Translations under genes and position numbers: made by a program | Part shown: piece by piece, positions 18,285 to 26,600 of the stretch | How the letters are laid out: each line of letters begins with the position of its first letter | How positions within the stretch are numbered: the stretch's first letter is position 1 | Notes under the pieces: model-generated | Database searches by the model: none | Told to the model about the DNA's origin: nothing | What the model saw: the letters and a program-made list of their open reading frames with translations, nothing else | Source of the DNA: Microlunatus sp. | Lineage (GTDB): Bacteria; Actinomycetota; Actinomycetes; Propionibacteriales; Propionibacteriaceae | DNA length: 34,254 nt | Assembly (NCBI GenBank): GCA_030452945.1 | Contig: JAKDLH010000008.1 | Location: 1 to 34,254 of the forward strand | Direction: 5' to 3'

Positions 18285-20383
18285 CAGGCGGCCCGCCGCG
18301 TACTTGCCACTCCGGCCAGTGCTTCGGCACTGACCTCGCGCAGCCGCACGTACTGCGCCCCGAGATCGGTGGCCAACCCCAGAGCCAGACCCAGACTCAT
18401 CCGGCCCGACTCGCAGTCCACGACCACCGCGTCCACGCCCAGAGTCCGCAGATAGCGGGCCGACTGCCGCGCCCGATCCAGCGCGTCCGGGCCGGAGGTG
18501 GCCCGCCCGTCGGTGACCACGACCAGCAGGGGCCGGCGCCGTGGATCGCGGATCTGTTCCCAGCGCAGGGTCTCGGCCGCGCAGAGGAGCCCTTCGGCCA
18601 GAGGGGTCCGGCCACCGTTCGGCAATTCGGTCAGCCGCCGGGCGGCGACCTCGACCGAGGAGGTGGGGGGCAACGCCAGGGTCGCGGCGGCGCCACGGAA
18701 CGTCACCAACCCGACCTTGTCGCGTCGCTGATAGGCGTCCAGCAGCAGCGACAGCACCGCCGTCTTGACCTCAGTCATCCGCTTGCGGGCCGCCATCGAG
18801 CCGGACGCGTCGACGCAGAACAGCACCAGATTGGACTCTCGGCCCTCGGTGACCGCCGTTCGCAGATCGACCCGGGCGAACCTCAGCCGGTCCCCGGGCC
18901 GCCGGCCGCGGCGCAGTTGCTCGGTGGCCGCCGCGCGCACCGTGGCCGGGAAGTGCAGCCTGCTCCCGGACGTGGTGGTGGCGCCGACAGTCCGGCCGAC
19001 GCTGGTCAAAGCCCGGCTGCGGCGGCCGGCCTCACCGCCCCCGGTGCCGCGGACGCTCAGCAGTCGCGCCCGGTACGGCTGCTCGGCCTGGGCCAGGCTG
19101 GTCGGTGTCGGCTCGCCGGGTGCTTCATGGGCCTGGCCGTCGTCGGTCGCGGAATCGGTGCGGTCGGAGGGGGCACTCGTCTCCGGCTGATCCGAGGGCC
19201 CGGACTCACTCGGGCTCTGATCGGTCGGATCAGCTGGAGAGTCCTCGCCGTTCGGTGGGGTGGCGGCGCCGTCCGGATCCGGGGTAGGCGGCTCGCGCTC
19301 GGGCTCGGGTTCCGGTTCGAGGTCGTCGTCGCCCAACAACCGGTCCAACAGCTCCTCGTCCAGCCCGGGAGCGTCGAACGGGTTGCGCCGGCGCCGGTGC
19401 GGGAGCGCGAGCCGGGCGGCGGCACGGATGTCGGCCCGGGTGACGTCGGTCCGGTCGTGCCAGGCGGCGTGGGCGATCGCGGCCCGGGCGGTGACGATGT
19501 CGGCCCGCATCCCATCCACCTCGAAGCCGGCGCAGACCCCGGCGATCTTGGTCAGCGCCCAGTCGGATAGGCCGACGTCCGGCAGTCTCTTCGCCGCCGC
19601 GGCCAGCCGATCCCGGATCGCTGCCTCGTCGCTGGCGAAACGCGCGACGAACCGGACCGGGTCGGCGTCGAAAGCCAGCCGCCGCCGGACAACTTCCGAC
19701 CGCTGTGCCGGCTCCCGCGGGGCGACGACCTCGACGGTCAAGCCAAACCGATCGAGTAACTGCGGACGCAGCTCACCCTCCTCGGGATTCATGGTGCCGA
19801 CCAGGACCAGCCGGGCGGCGTGCGCGACGGACACGCCGTCCCGTTCGACGGTGGAACGTCCCATGGCCGCGGCGTCGAGCAGCAGGTCGACCAGGTGATC
19901 GTGCAGCAGGTTGACCTCGTCGACGTAGAGAATCCCGCGGTGCGCGGCCGCCAGCAAGCCGGGTTCATAGCTCACCTGACCCGCGCCCAGCGCCTGCTGG
20001 AGGTCGAGGGAGCCGATCACCCGGTCCTCGGTGGCCCCGACCGGCAGCTCGACCAGCCGGGCGGGACGGGTGAGAGCGAGTGTCTCGGTGTGCGGTCCGT
20101 CGGGACAGCTGGGGTCGGGGTCGGTTGGGTCGCAGGAGAATCGGCAGCCCGGCACCACCTGCTGGTCCGGGAGCACCGCCGCTAGGGCGCGCACCATCGT
20201 CGATTTCGCCGTCCCCTTCTCGCCGCGGACCAGCACCCCGCCGACCTCCGGGGAGATCGAGGTCAGCACCAGGGCCAGAGCCATGTCGTCGGAGCCGACG
20301 ACCGCCGAAAACGGGAACGTACGCACGCTACTGGTCATCTCCGGGCGCAACCACTGGGTCAAGACCTCCTCGCGGGTGTCCAC
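18284..20383 (-). CDS. ChlI/ChlD-type chelatase subunit (AAA+ and VWA domains), probable cobaltochelatase component
   Basis: This 699-residue protein fuses the AAA+ motor of BchI/ChlI with the VWA domain of BchD/ChlD. Walker A is GEKGTAKS (54-61) and Walker B is ILYVDEVNLL, with VLVGTMNPEEGELRPQLLDRFG as sensor region. A long acidic Pro/Asp/Ser-rich linker follows (about 345-440), and then a VWA domain with MIDAS DASGS (in FCVDASGSMAARKR). In actinomycetes without chlorophyll such proteins replace CobS/CobT of the cobalt chelatase and work with CobN, which is not in this window. It heads a B12 operon behind a cobalamin riboswitch, which supports a cobalt role. The GTG start at 20383 is uncertain: an in-frame TTG behind GAGGAGG and ATG 20338 are alternatives. 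Confidence 0.87.
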   Translation of the reverse strand: MDTREEVLTQWLRPEMTSSVRTFPFSAVVGSDDMALALVLTSISPEVGGVLVRGEKGTAKSTMVRALAAVLPDQQVVPGCRFSCDPTDPDPSCPDGPHTETLALTRPARLVELPVGATEDRVIGSLDLQQALGAGQVSYEPGLLAAAHRGILYVDEVNLLHDHLVDLLLDAAAMGRSTVERDGVSVAHAARLVLVGTMNPEEGELRPQLLDRFGLTVEVVAPREPAQRSEVVRRRLAFDADPVRFVARFASDEAAIRDRLAAAAKRLPDVGLSDWALTKIAGVCAGFEVDGMRADIVTARAAIAHAAWHDRTDVTRADIRAAARLALPHRRRRNPFDAPGLDEELLDRLLGDDDLEPEPEPEREPPTPDPDGAATPPNGEDSPADPTDQSPSESGPSDQPETSAPSDRTDSATDDGQAHEAPGEPTPTSLAQAEQPYRARLLSVRGTGGGEAGRRSRALTSVGRTVGATTTSGSRLHFPATVRAAATEQLRRGRRPGDRLRFARVDLRTAVTEGRESNLVLFCVDASGSMAARKRMTEVKTAVLSLLLDAYQRRDKVGLVTFRGAAATLALPPTSSVEVAARRLTELPNGGRTPLAEGLLCAAETLRWEQIRDPRRRPLLVVVTDGRATSGPDALDRARQSARYLRTLGVDAVVVDCESGRMSLGLALGLATDLGAQYVRLREVSAEALAGVASTRRAA

Positions 20384-20398
20384 GCCCGCTGTCGTCTG

Positions 20399-20530
20399 GC
20401 ACCGCCGGTGCGGCGGCGGGCGGCAGGGACGTTCTGGCTGGCCGGCCCACCGGGTAGGTGGTTCGGGTTCACAGTGGCGGGACCGCTCCAGATCTGCCCT
20501 GGATTCCTCACCTGTCGCCGTGGCTGATCA
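20399..20530 (-). promoter_or_regulatory. Cobalamin (B12) riboswitch upstream of the chelatase-cobO-cobBC-cobA operon
   Basis: On the minus strand the leader reads GAGGAATCC (20501-20509), GGGCAGATCTGGAGCGGT, and the B12 box CCCGCCACTGT (20471-20481), then CCAGCCAGAAC (20431-20441). These match the conserved core of B12 riboswitches in order and spacing. A GGTG/CACC stem lies between the box and the 3' element. Just downstream, GCACCGGCGGTGC (20399-20411) can form a hairpin close to the start codon and may be the expression platform. The limits are approximate. The element lies antisense to the 5' side of the cobL promoter region. Confidence 0.85.
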
Positions 20531-20563
20531 TCCCACACCCGCTCGCGTGGTGTCCTGGTCACG

Positions 20564-20569
20564 TAGGGT
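20564..20569 (+). promoter_or_regulatory. Candidate -10 box of a leaderless cobL promoter
   Basis: TAGGGT fits the actinobacterial TANNNT -10 pattern and ends 8 nt before the cobL GTG, so transcription would start at or next to the start codon. cobL has only a weak ribosome site, which agrees with a leaderless message. No clear -35 box is seen. Confidence 0.45.
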
Positions 20570-20577
20570 CAACGGCT

Positions 20578-21816
20578 GTGGAGCGGCTCGACGTCGTCGG
20601 GATGCCGGCCGGGGGGTGGAGCGAGCTGGGCGAGACGGCTCGTCAAGTGATCGCCGCTGCGGAGGTGCTGCTGGGCGGCCGCCGCCATCTGGATCTCGTG
20701 CCCGACAATGCGAGCACGAGAGACCGGATCTGGTGGCCGAGCCCGCTGCGACCGGCGCTGCCCGGTCTGCTGGAGCGCTACGCAGGGCGGCGCGTGGTTG
20801 TCCTGGCCAGCGGCGACCCACTGGTCTCGGGCATCGGCACCACCCTGATCGAACTGCTCGGCCCAGCCGCCGTACGCATCCATCCGGCCGTCTCCTCGGT
20901 CGCTCTCGCCCGCGCCCGGATGGGCTGGCCGAGCGAAGACGTCACGGTGGTCACCGTGGTTGGTCGCGATCTCGGCCTGGTCCGACGCCACCTCGGACCG
21001 GACCGGCGACTGGTGGTCCTCTCGTCCGGGTCCGACACCCCCACCGAACTCGCTCAGTTGCTGGTCGACGCCGGCTACGGGCCGAGTGCGCTGACGGTGC
21101 ACGCCGACCTCGGGACCGAGGCAGAGACCCGATCTCGGGTGCGTGCCGACGACGCGGTGACGCAGCGATCGCTGGTGGATGCGCCGCGACTTAACCTGGT
21201 GGCCGTGGAGTGCCGGAGCGCGGCCGGGACCCGGCCGCTCGGTCCCGGCCCCGGCCTGCCCGACGACGTCTTCGACTCCGACGGGCAGCTGACCAAGCGG
21301 GATCTCCGCGCCTCGGCGCTGGCCAGACTCGCGCCGATACCCGGTGAGTTGCTGTGGGACCTGGGCGCCGGCGCCGGGTCGATCGCCATCGAGTGGGCCC
21401 GCACCGATCCGCACTGCCGAGCCATCGCCGTGGACCGGGTGCCGGATCGGTCCGCCCGCATCACCGCCAACGCCGCCCGGCTCGGAGTGCCGGATCTCCA
21501 GGTGATCACTGCCGACGTGAGCACCACGATCGAATGGCTGCCCCGGCCGGCGGCGATCTTCATCGGCGGCGGCGCCGAAAATGACCTGATCCGCCGTTGC
21601 TGGCACCTGTTGCCACCAGGCGGCCGCTTGGTTGTGCATGCCGTCACGGTGGAGACCGAACAGGTGGTGCTCCGGGCGTGGCGGGCGTTCGGGGGCGAGT
21701 TGATCCGGATCGGGGTGGAGCGGATGGAATCCCTCGGTGGCTTCCATGGGTGGAAACCCGCTCGCGCCGTGGTCCAGTGGGCCGCGGTGCGCGGAGCGGA
21801 CGGAGCCTCCTCGTGA
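20578..21816 (+). CDS. cobL: Precorrin-6Y C5,15-methyltransferase (decarboxylating) CobL (CbiE-CbiT fusion)
   Basis: CobL methylates C5 and C15 of precorrin-6B and removes the acetate carboxyl at ring C, giving precorrin-8. The N-terminal CbiE-like domain (1-~205) has ASGDPLVSGIG (77-87). The C-terminal CbiT-like domain (~235-412) has the SAM motif DLGAGAGS (261-268), followed by AIAVDRVPDR and FIGGGAEN. At 412 residues it is the usual length. I start it at GTG 20578, where the family homology begins (ERLDVVGMPAGGW); the frame is open 120 nt further up, but that part lies antisense to the riboswitch and has no CobL character. Its stop overlaps cobM (GTGA). It is divergent from the chelatase operon. 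Confidence 0.92.
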   Translation: MERLDVVGMPAGGWSELGETARQVIAAAEVLLGGRRHLDLVPDNASTRDRIWWPSPLRPALPGLLERYAGRRVVVLASGDPLVSGIGTTLIELLGPAAVRIHPAVSSVALARARMGWPSEDVTVVTVVGRDLGLVRRHLGPDRRLVVLSSGSDTPTELAQLLVDAGYGPSALTVHADLGTEAETRSRVRADDAVTQRSLVDAPRLNLVAVECRSAAGTRPLGPGPGLPDDVFDSDGQLTKRDLRASALARLAPIPGELLWDLGAGAGSIAIEWARTDPHCRAIAVDRVPDRSARITANAARLGVPDLQVITADVSTTIEWLPRPAAIFIGGGAENDLIRRCWHLLPPGGRLVVHAVTVETEQVVLRAWRAFGGELIRIGVERMESLGGFHGWKPARAVVQWAAVRGADGASS

Positions 21817-22550
21817 CCGTGCACTTCATCGGCGCCGGCCCGGGGGCCGCCGATCTGTTGACCTTGCGGGCGGCTCACCTGATGGCGAGCTCGCCGGTCT
21901 GCGTCTACGCCGGCACCTACCTCGACGCCGGGGTCTTGACCCACTGCCCATCCGACGCCACGTTGATCGACTCCTCACAACTGTGCCTGGACGAGATCAC
22001 CGACCAGTTGGTCAGCGCGCACCGCGCCGGCCAGGACGTGGCGAGACTTTGCTCCGGAGACCCATCGCTCTACTCCGCCCTGGCCGAGCAGGCCCGACGG
22101 CTTGATCGGGCTGGGGTGCCCTGGGACGTCACCCCCGGGGTGCCGGCCTACGCCGCCGCGGCAGCCGTGCTGCGGCGGGAGCTGACCGTGCCCGAGGTGG
22201 CTCAGACGGTGGTGTTGACCCGGGCTCAGACGGCCTCGACCGCCATGCCGGAGCCGGAGTCGTTGGAACGGCTGGCCCAGACCTGCTCGACGCTGGTGCT
22301 GCACCTGGCGATCCGACGGACTCGTGAACTGGCTGGCCGGCTGACCGCCTTTTACGGCGCGGAGTGCCCGGTCGCCGTCGTCGCTCGGGCCAGCCAGCCC
22401 GACCAGCTCGTCCTGCGCGGCACACTGGACGACATCGCCGATCAGGTCGAGACCGCCGGTCTCCGCCAGGCCGCGGTGATCATCATCGGACCGGCCCTGG
22501 CCGCCGAGGGCTTCGTGGACTCCCACCTCTACCGCTCCCGCGTCACCTGA
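21813..22550 (+). CDS. cobM: Precorrin-4 C11-methyltransferase CobM
   Basis: CobM methylates C11 of precorrin-4, using SAM, to give precorrin-5. The 245-residue protein starts VHFIGAGPGAADLLTLRAAH, the glycine-rich SAM loop of the family, and has VYAGTYLDAGVL, ARLCSGDPSLYSALAEQ, VTPGVPAYAAAAAVLRRELTVPE and a C-terminal AAVIIIGPAL. GTG 21813 overlaps the cobL stop (GTGA) and so is co-translated with it. The next gene belongs to purine metabolism, separated by 124 nt of AT-rich DNA. Confidence 0.94.
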   Translation: MTVHFIGAGPGAADLLTLRAAHLMASSPVCVYAGTYLDAGVLTHCPSDATLIDSSQLCLDEITDQLVSAHRAGQDVARLCSGDPSLYSALAEQARRLDRAGVPWDVTPGVPAYAAAAAVLRRELTVPEVAQTVVLTRAQTASTAMPEPESLERLAQTCSTLVLHLAIRRTRELAGRLTAFYGAECPVAVVARASQPDQLVLRGTLDDIADQVETAGLRQAAVIIIGPALAAEGFVDSHLYRSRVT

Positions 22551-22560
22551 CTATTTCTAT

Positions 22561-22579
22561 ACACAAATTATCTCTGTGT
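22561..22579. repeat. AT-rich inverted repeat upstream of xdhA, possible operator
   Basis: ACACA (22561-22565) and TGTGT (22575-22579) flank 9 nt (AATTATCTC-like). The surrounding 22551-22580 is strikingly AT-rich for this DNA, as a promoter would be. It is the only obvious candidate site for control of the purine operon; no regulator gene is seen beside it. Confidence 0.4.
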
Positions 22580-22674
22580 CCTGACGTGCTGTCGCAGGAT
22601 CGGCCGTACGTGCTGGCCACCGAGCAGCAACGGAGGTCGTAGGCTTGCACCACGAAGCCGGGACAGGGGACCTG

Positions 22675-24126
22675 ATGACTACACCCGAGGCAACCGTCAA
22701 CGGACACTCGATCGCCTTCGGCGACCTGCCGCCCCACACCACCGCACTGGACTGGATTCGTGATCTTGGCTTCACCGGAGCCAAGGAGGGCTGCGCCGAG
22801 GGGGAGTGCGGGGCCTGCGCGATCCTGGTGGCCCGGCCCAGCACCATCGGCGACGACACGACGGAATGGGTCTCGATCAACGCCTGTCTGATTCCCGCGG
22901 CCAGTCTTGACGGGCAAGACGTGCTCACCTCGGAGGGCCTGGGCTCTCCGGAGCAGCTGCATCCGGTCCAGCGTGAGATCGCTGTCCGGGGCGGGTCGCA
23001 GTGCGGCTATTGCACGCCGGGCTTCGTCTGTGCCATGGCCGCGGAGTATTACCGGGCGGGGCGCGTCGTCGACGCCCACCCGGAAGCAGCCGATGAGCCT
23101 GAGCGCGGAGCGAACGGCTTCGACCTGCACGCCCTGAGTGGCAACCTCTGCCGGTGCACCGGCTACCGGCCGATTCGCGACGCGGCGTTCGCTCTGGATG
23201 AGCCGGCGGCCGACGATCTCCTGGCGGCTCGCCGAGCTGATCCCGCCCCGGTGAGCCGAGCGACCCGAGTGTCCAGCAACGGCGCGGAGTACGTTCGACC
23301 AGCCGACCTGGCAGCGACGCTGGAGTTTCTGCACGAACGACCCGATGCCACCGTGGTGGCCGGATCGACGGATTGGGGTGTGGAGGTCAACCTCCGGGGC
23401 CGCCGCGAGCCGCGCGTCGTGGGCATCGACCAAGTCCCGGAACTGCGGGAGCTGACCGTCGACGATGACGCCTTCACCCTCGGTGCCGCGCTCACCTTGA
23501 CCGAGTTGGAGCGACGTCTCGACGGGGCGATTCCCCTGCTGGGCCAGGTGTTCCCGCAGTTCGCCTCGCGTCTGATTCGCAACGGCGCGACGCTCGGCGG
23601 CAACCTCGGCACGGCATCCCCGATCGGGGACTGTCCACCCGCGTTGCTTGCTCTCGAGGCCGAACTGGTCCTGGCCTCGGTGGCCGGGCAGCGCACGGTG
23701 GCGCTGGCTGACTACTTCACCGGCTACCGGCAGACGGTCCGTAGGCCCGACGAGCTGATCAAGGCCATCCGGATCCCGCGCCCCCTGGCGCCGCTGACCG
23801 CGTTCCACAAGATCGCCAAGCGACGCTTCGACGACATCTCCAGCGTGGCCGTTGGCTTTGGGCTGACGCTGGTCGACGGCAGCGTCGAAAAGGCTCGGAT
23901 CGGGCTCGGCGGTGTGGCCGCCACTCCACTGCGAGCAACCGCCACGGAAGCCGCTCTGGTAGGTCGGCGGTGGGACGAGCCAACAGTTCGCACCGCCGCG
24001 GAGGTGCTGACGACCGAAGGCACCCCGATCGACGATCAACGCTCGAGCGCGGCGTACCGCTCGGCGATGTTGGGCCAATCACTGCGCAAGTTCTATCACC
24101 ACACCACCACCGGAGCCCTGCCATGA
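22675..24126 (+). CDS. xdhA: Xanthine dehydrogenase small subunit (2Fe-2S and FAD domains) XdhA
   Basis: XdhA carries the electron-transfer part of xanthine dehydrogenase. The first 2Fe-2S cluster is bound by Cys40, Cys45, Cys48 and Cys71 (GCAEGECGAC), the second by Cys110, Cys113, Cys159 and Cys161 (CGYCTPGF, GNLCRCTGYRP). The FAD domain (about 205-370) has VVAGSTDWG and NGATLGGNLGTASPIGD, and a CO-dehydrogenase-flavoprotein C-terminal domain follows. From ATG 22675 (AGGGGA 4 nt before) it is 483 residues. An in-frame TTG at 22645 sits 7 nt behind a stronger GGAGGT and would add 10 residues, so the start is open. It is the first gene of xdhA-xdhB-xdhC-guaD; its stop overlaps xdhB (ATGA). Confidence 0.94.
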   Translation: MTTPEATVNGHSIAFGDLPPHTTALDWIRDLGFTGAKEGCAEGECGACAILVARPSTIGDDTTEWVSINACLIPAASLDGQDVLTSEGLGSPEQLHPVQREIAVRGGSQCGYCTPGFVCAMAAEYYRAGRVVDAHPEAADEPERGANGFDLHALSGNLCRCTGYRPIRDAAFALDEPAADDLLAARRADPAPVSRATRVSSNGAEYVRPADLAATLEFLHERPDATVVAGSTDWGVEVNLRGRREPRVVGIDQVPELRELTVDDDAFTLGAALTLTELERRLDGAIPLLGQVFPQFASRLIRNGATLGGNLGTASPIGDCPPALLALEAELVLASVAGQRTVALADYFTGYRQTVRRPDELIKAIRIPRPLAPLTAFHKIAKRRFDDISSVAVGFGLTLVDGSVEKARIGLGGVAATPLRATATEAALVGRRWDEPTVRTAAEVLTTEGTPIDDQRSSAAYRSAMLGQSLRKFYHHTTTGALP

Positions 24127-26597
24127 GTCACCTTTCCCGGCGGCCGGAGTCCGGCCCGGATTCCTACGAGGTCGGCAAGGCCATCCCCCACGAATCGGCC
24201 GCTCTCCACACCACCGGCCTGGCGCTGTACACCGACGATCTCGTCGGCCGCACCAAGGACTGCCTGCATGCGTACCCGGTGCAGGTCTTCGTCGCCAAGG
24301 GCAAGGTCACCACGCTGGACGTTCAGCCGGCGTACGCCGTGGCCGGGGTGGTCCGGGTGCTCACCGGCGCGGACGTGCCCGGCGTCAACGACGCGGGCGT
24401 CAAGCACGACGAGCCGCTGTTCCCCACCGAGACCAAGTTCTTCGGCCATGCCGTCTGCTACGTGCTCGCGGAGACGCTCGAGGCGGCCCGGCTCGGGGCA
24501 GCCGCAGTAGTGGTCGAGGTCGAACCCGAGCCGGCCCTGATCAACGTCAAAGACGCCATCGCGGCCAAGGAGTTCCAAGGGGCTCAGCCCACCGTGCAGC
24601 GCGGCGACGTCGAGGAGGGTCTGCGGGCAGCGCCGCACGTGTATTCCGGCACGTTCGAGTTCGCCGGGCAGGAGCACTTCTATATCGAGACCCACTGCGC
24701 GTTGGCCCACGTCGACGAGGCGGGTCAGGTGTTCGTGCAGTCCAGCACCCAACACCCATCCGAGACCCAGGAGATCGTCGCGCACGTCCTCGGTAAGCAC
24801 AGCCACGAGGTGACCGTGCAGTGCCTGCGGATGGGCGGTGGCTTCGGCGGCAAAGAGATGCAACCGCACGGCTTCGCCGCGGTCGCGGCACTGGGCAGCG
24901 TGTTGACCGGCCGGCCGGTCCGGGTGCGCCTCAACCGCGCGCAGGACCTCACCATGACGGGCAAGCGGCACGGATTCCACGCCGAATGGCGGGTCGGATT
25001 CGACGACGACGGCAAGTTGATGGCGCTCCAAGCCACCTTGACCGCCGACGGTGGCTGGAGTCTCGATCTGTCCGAACCGGTGCTCGGGCGGGCGCTGTGC
25101 CATCTCGACAACACCTACTGGATTCCTAATATTCGGGTCAACGGACGGATCGCGAAGACCAACAAGACCTCCAACACGGCGTTCCGCGGCTTCGGCGGTC
25201 CGCAGGGGATGATGGTGATCGAGGACATCATCGGCCGGTGCGCGCCGTTGCTGGGACTGGACCCGGACGACGTGCGACGTCGCAACTTCTATACCGAAGG
25301 CCAGACCACCCCGTACGGACAGCCGGTGCATCAGACCGACCGGCTGCGAGCCGTCTGGGACCAGGTGCACACCTCTGCTGACCTGGACCGCCGGTGGGCC
25401 GAGATCGCCGCGTTCAACGCCGAGCACCCGCACGTCAAGCGGGCGATTGCCGTCACGGCGGTGAAATTCGGGATCTCGTTCAATCTGACCGCGTTCAATC
25501 AGGCCGGCGCGCTGGTGCACGTCTACAAGGACGGCTCGGTGTTGATCAACCACGGTGGCACCGAGATGGGCCAGGGCCTGCACACCAAGATGCTCCAGGT
25601 GGCCGCGACCACGCTCGGTGTGCCGCTGGCCAAGGTGCGGCTGGCTCCGACCCGCACCGACAAAGTGCCCAACACCTCCGCTACGGCTGCCTCATCGGGG
25701 GCCGACCTCAACGGGGGAGCGGTGAAGAACGCCTGCGAACAGATTCGCGACCGCCTCGCGCGGGTGGCGGGGGCGGAACTCGACGTGTCGCCGGCTGAGA
25801 TCCGGTTCGTCGACGGCGCCGCGTACGCGTTGGGCAACGCCGAGGGGGTCTTGTGGGAGGACGTCGTCTTGACGGCCTACTACCAGCGGGTGCAGCTGTC
25901 CGCGGCCGGCTACTACCGGACCGAGGGTCTGCACTGGGACTCCTCGACGATGACCGGCTCACCGTTCAAGTACTTCGCGTACGGGTGCGCGGCGACCGAG
26001 GTCGAGGTGGACGGATTCACCGGCGCCTACCACACGCGACGGGTCGACATCGTCCACGACGTCGGCGACAGCCTGTCGCCACTGGTCGATCTGGGCCAGA
26101 TCGAGGGCGGCTTCGTCCAGGGTGCGGGATGGCTCACCCTCGAAGACCTCCGGTGGGACGAGAGCGACGGCCCCGACCGCGGCCGGCTGACCACCCAGGC
26201 CGCCAGCACCTACAAGTTGCCCAGTTTCTCCGAACTGCCGACCGAGTTCAACGTGCAACTGCTGCAAAGGGCGCACGAGGAGGGCGCGGTGTACGGCTCG
26301 AAAGCCGTCGGCGAGCCGCCGCTGATGCTGGCGTTCTCGGTCCGCGAGGCGCTGCGGCAAGCCGCCGCGGCGTTCGGTCCGGACGGCACCAGCGTCGACC
26401 TGGCGTCGCCGGCCACACCGGAGGCGGTGTGGTGGGCGCTCGCCGAGGCGGCGAAGGGCCACGAGCACGGGCATGTCGCCGACGGCGCGGACGGTGCGTA
26501 CCCCGAGCCGTCCGATCCGGCTGCGCCGGAGCGGCATCCCGAATCCGAAGTGTGGCAGCACACCGATCACCACGTCACCACCCTGACCAAGGTGTGA
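24123..26597 (+). CDS. xdhB: Xanthine dehydrogenase molybdopterin-binding subunit XdhB
   Basis: XdhB holds the molybdenum cofactor and hydroxylates hypoxanthine and xanthine to urate. The 824-residue protein has the molybdopterin-binding GGGFGGKE (238-245), NTAFRGFGGPQG, NHGGTEMGQGLHTK, DVGDSLSPLVDLGQIEGG and the catalytic Glu731 in AVGEPPLMLA. The typical arginine-bearing AFRGFGGPQ loop favours xanthine dehydrogenase over CO dehydrogenase. The last ~45 residues after the conserved end form a His-, Pro- and Asp-rich tail (GHEHGHVADG, WQHTDHH) not usual in the family. It is co-translated with xdhA and followed 3 nt later by xdhC. Confidence 0.95.
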   Translation: MSHLSRRPESGPDSYEVGKAIPHESAALHTTGLALYTDDLVGRTKDCLHAYPVQVFVAKGKVTTLDVQPAYAVAGVVRVLTGADVPGVNDAGVKHDEPLFPTETKFFGHAVCYVLAETLEAARLGAAAVVVEVEPEPALINVKDAIAAKEFQGAQPTVQRGDVEEGLRAAPHVYSGTFEFAGQEHFYIETHCALAHVDEAGQVFVQSSTQHPSETQEIVAHVLGKHSHEVTVQCLRMGGGFGGKEMQPHGFAAVAALGSVLTGRPVRVRLNRAQDLTMTGKRHGFHAEWRVGFDDDGKLMALQATLTADGGWSLDLSEPVLGRALCHLDNTYWIPNIRVNGRIAKTNKTSNTAFRGFGGPQGMMVIEDIIGRCAPLLGLDPDDVRRRNFYTEGQTTPYGQPVHQTDRLRAVWDQVHTSADLDRRWAEIAAFNAEHPHVKRAIAVTAVKFGISFNLTAFNQAGALVHVYKDGSVLINHGGTEMGQGLHTKMLQVAATTLGVPLAKVRLAPTRTDKVPNTSATAASSGADLNGGAVKNACEQIRDRLARVAGAELDVSPAEIRFVDGAAYALGNAEGVLWEDVVLTAYYQRVQLSAAGYYRTEGLHWDSSTMTGSPFKYFAYGCAATEVEVDGFTGAYHTRRVDIVHDVGDSLSPLVDLGQIEGGFVQGAGWLTLEDLRWDESDGPDRGRLTTQAASTYKLPSFSELPTEFNVQLLQRAHEEGAVYGSKAVGEPPLMLAFSVREALRQAAAAFGPDGTSVDLASPATPEAVWWALAEAAKGHEHGHVADGADGAYPEPSDPAAPERHPESEVWQHTDHHVTTLTKV

Positions 26598-26600
26598 ATC

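Noticed and set aside
20458-20577. 40-residue N-terminal extension of CobL
   Set aside because: It is antisense to a cobalamin riboswitch and does not resemble CobL; GTG 20578 with the nearby TAGGGT box fits better.
24096-25583. 495-residue minus-strand frame inside xdhB
   Set aside because: Antisense shadow; XdhB motifs are on the plus strand.
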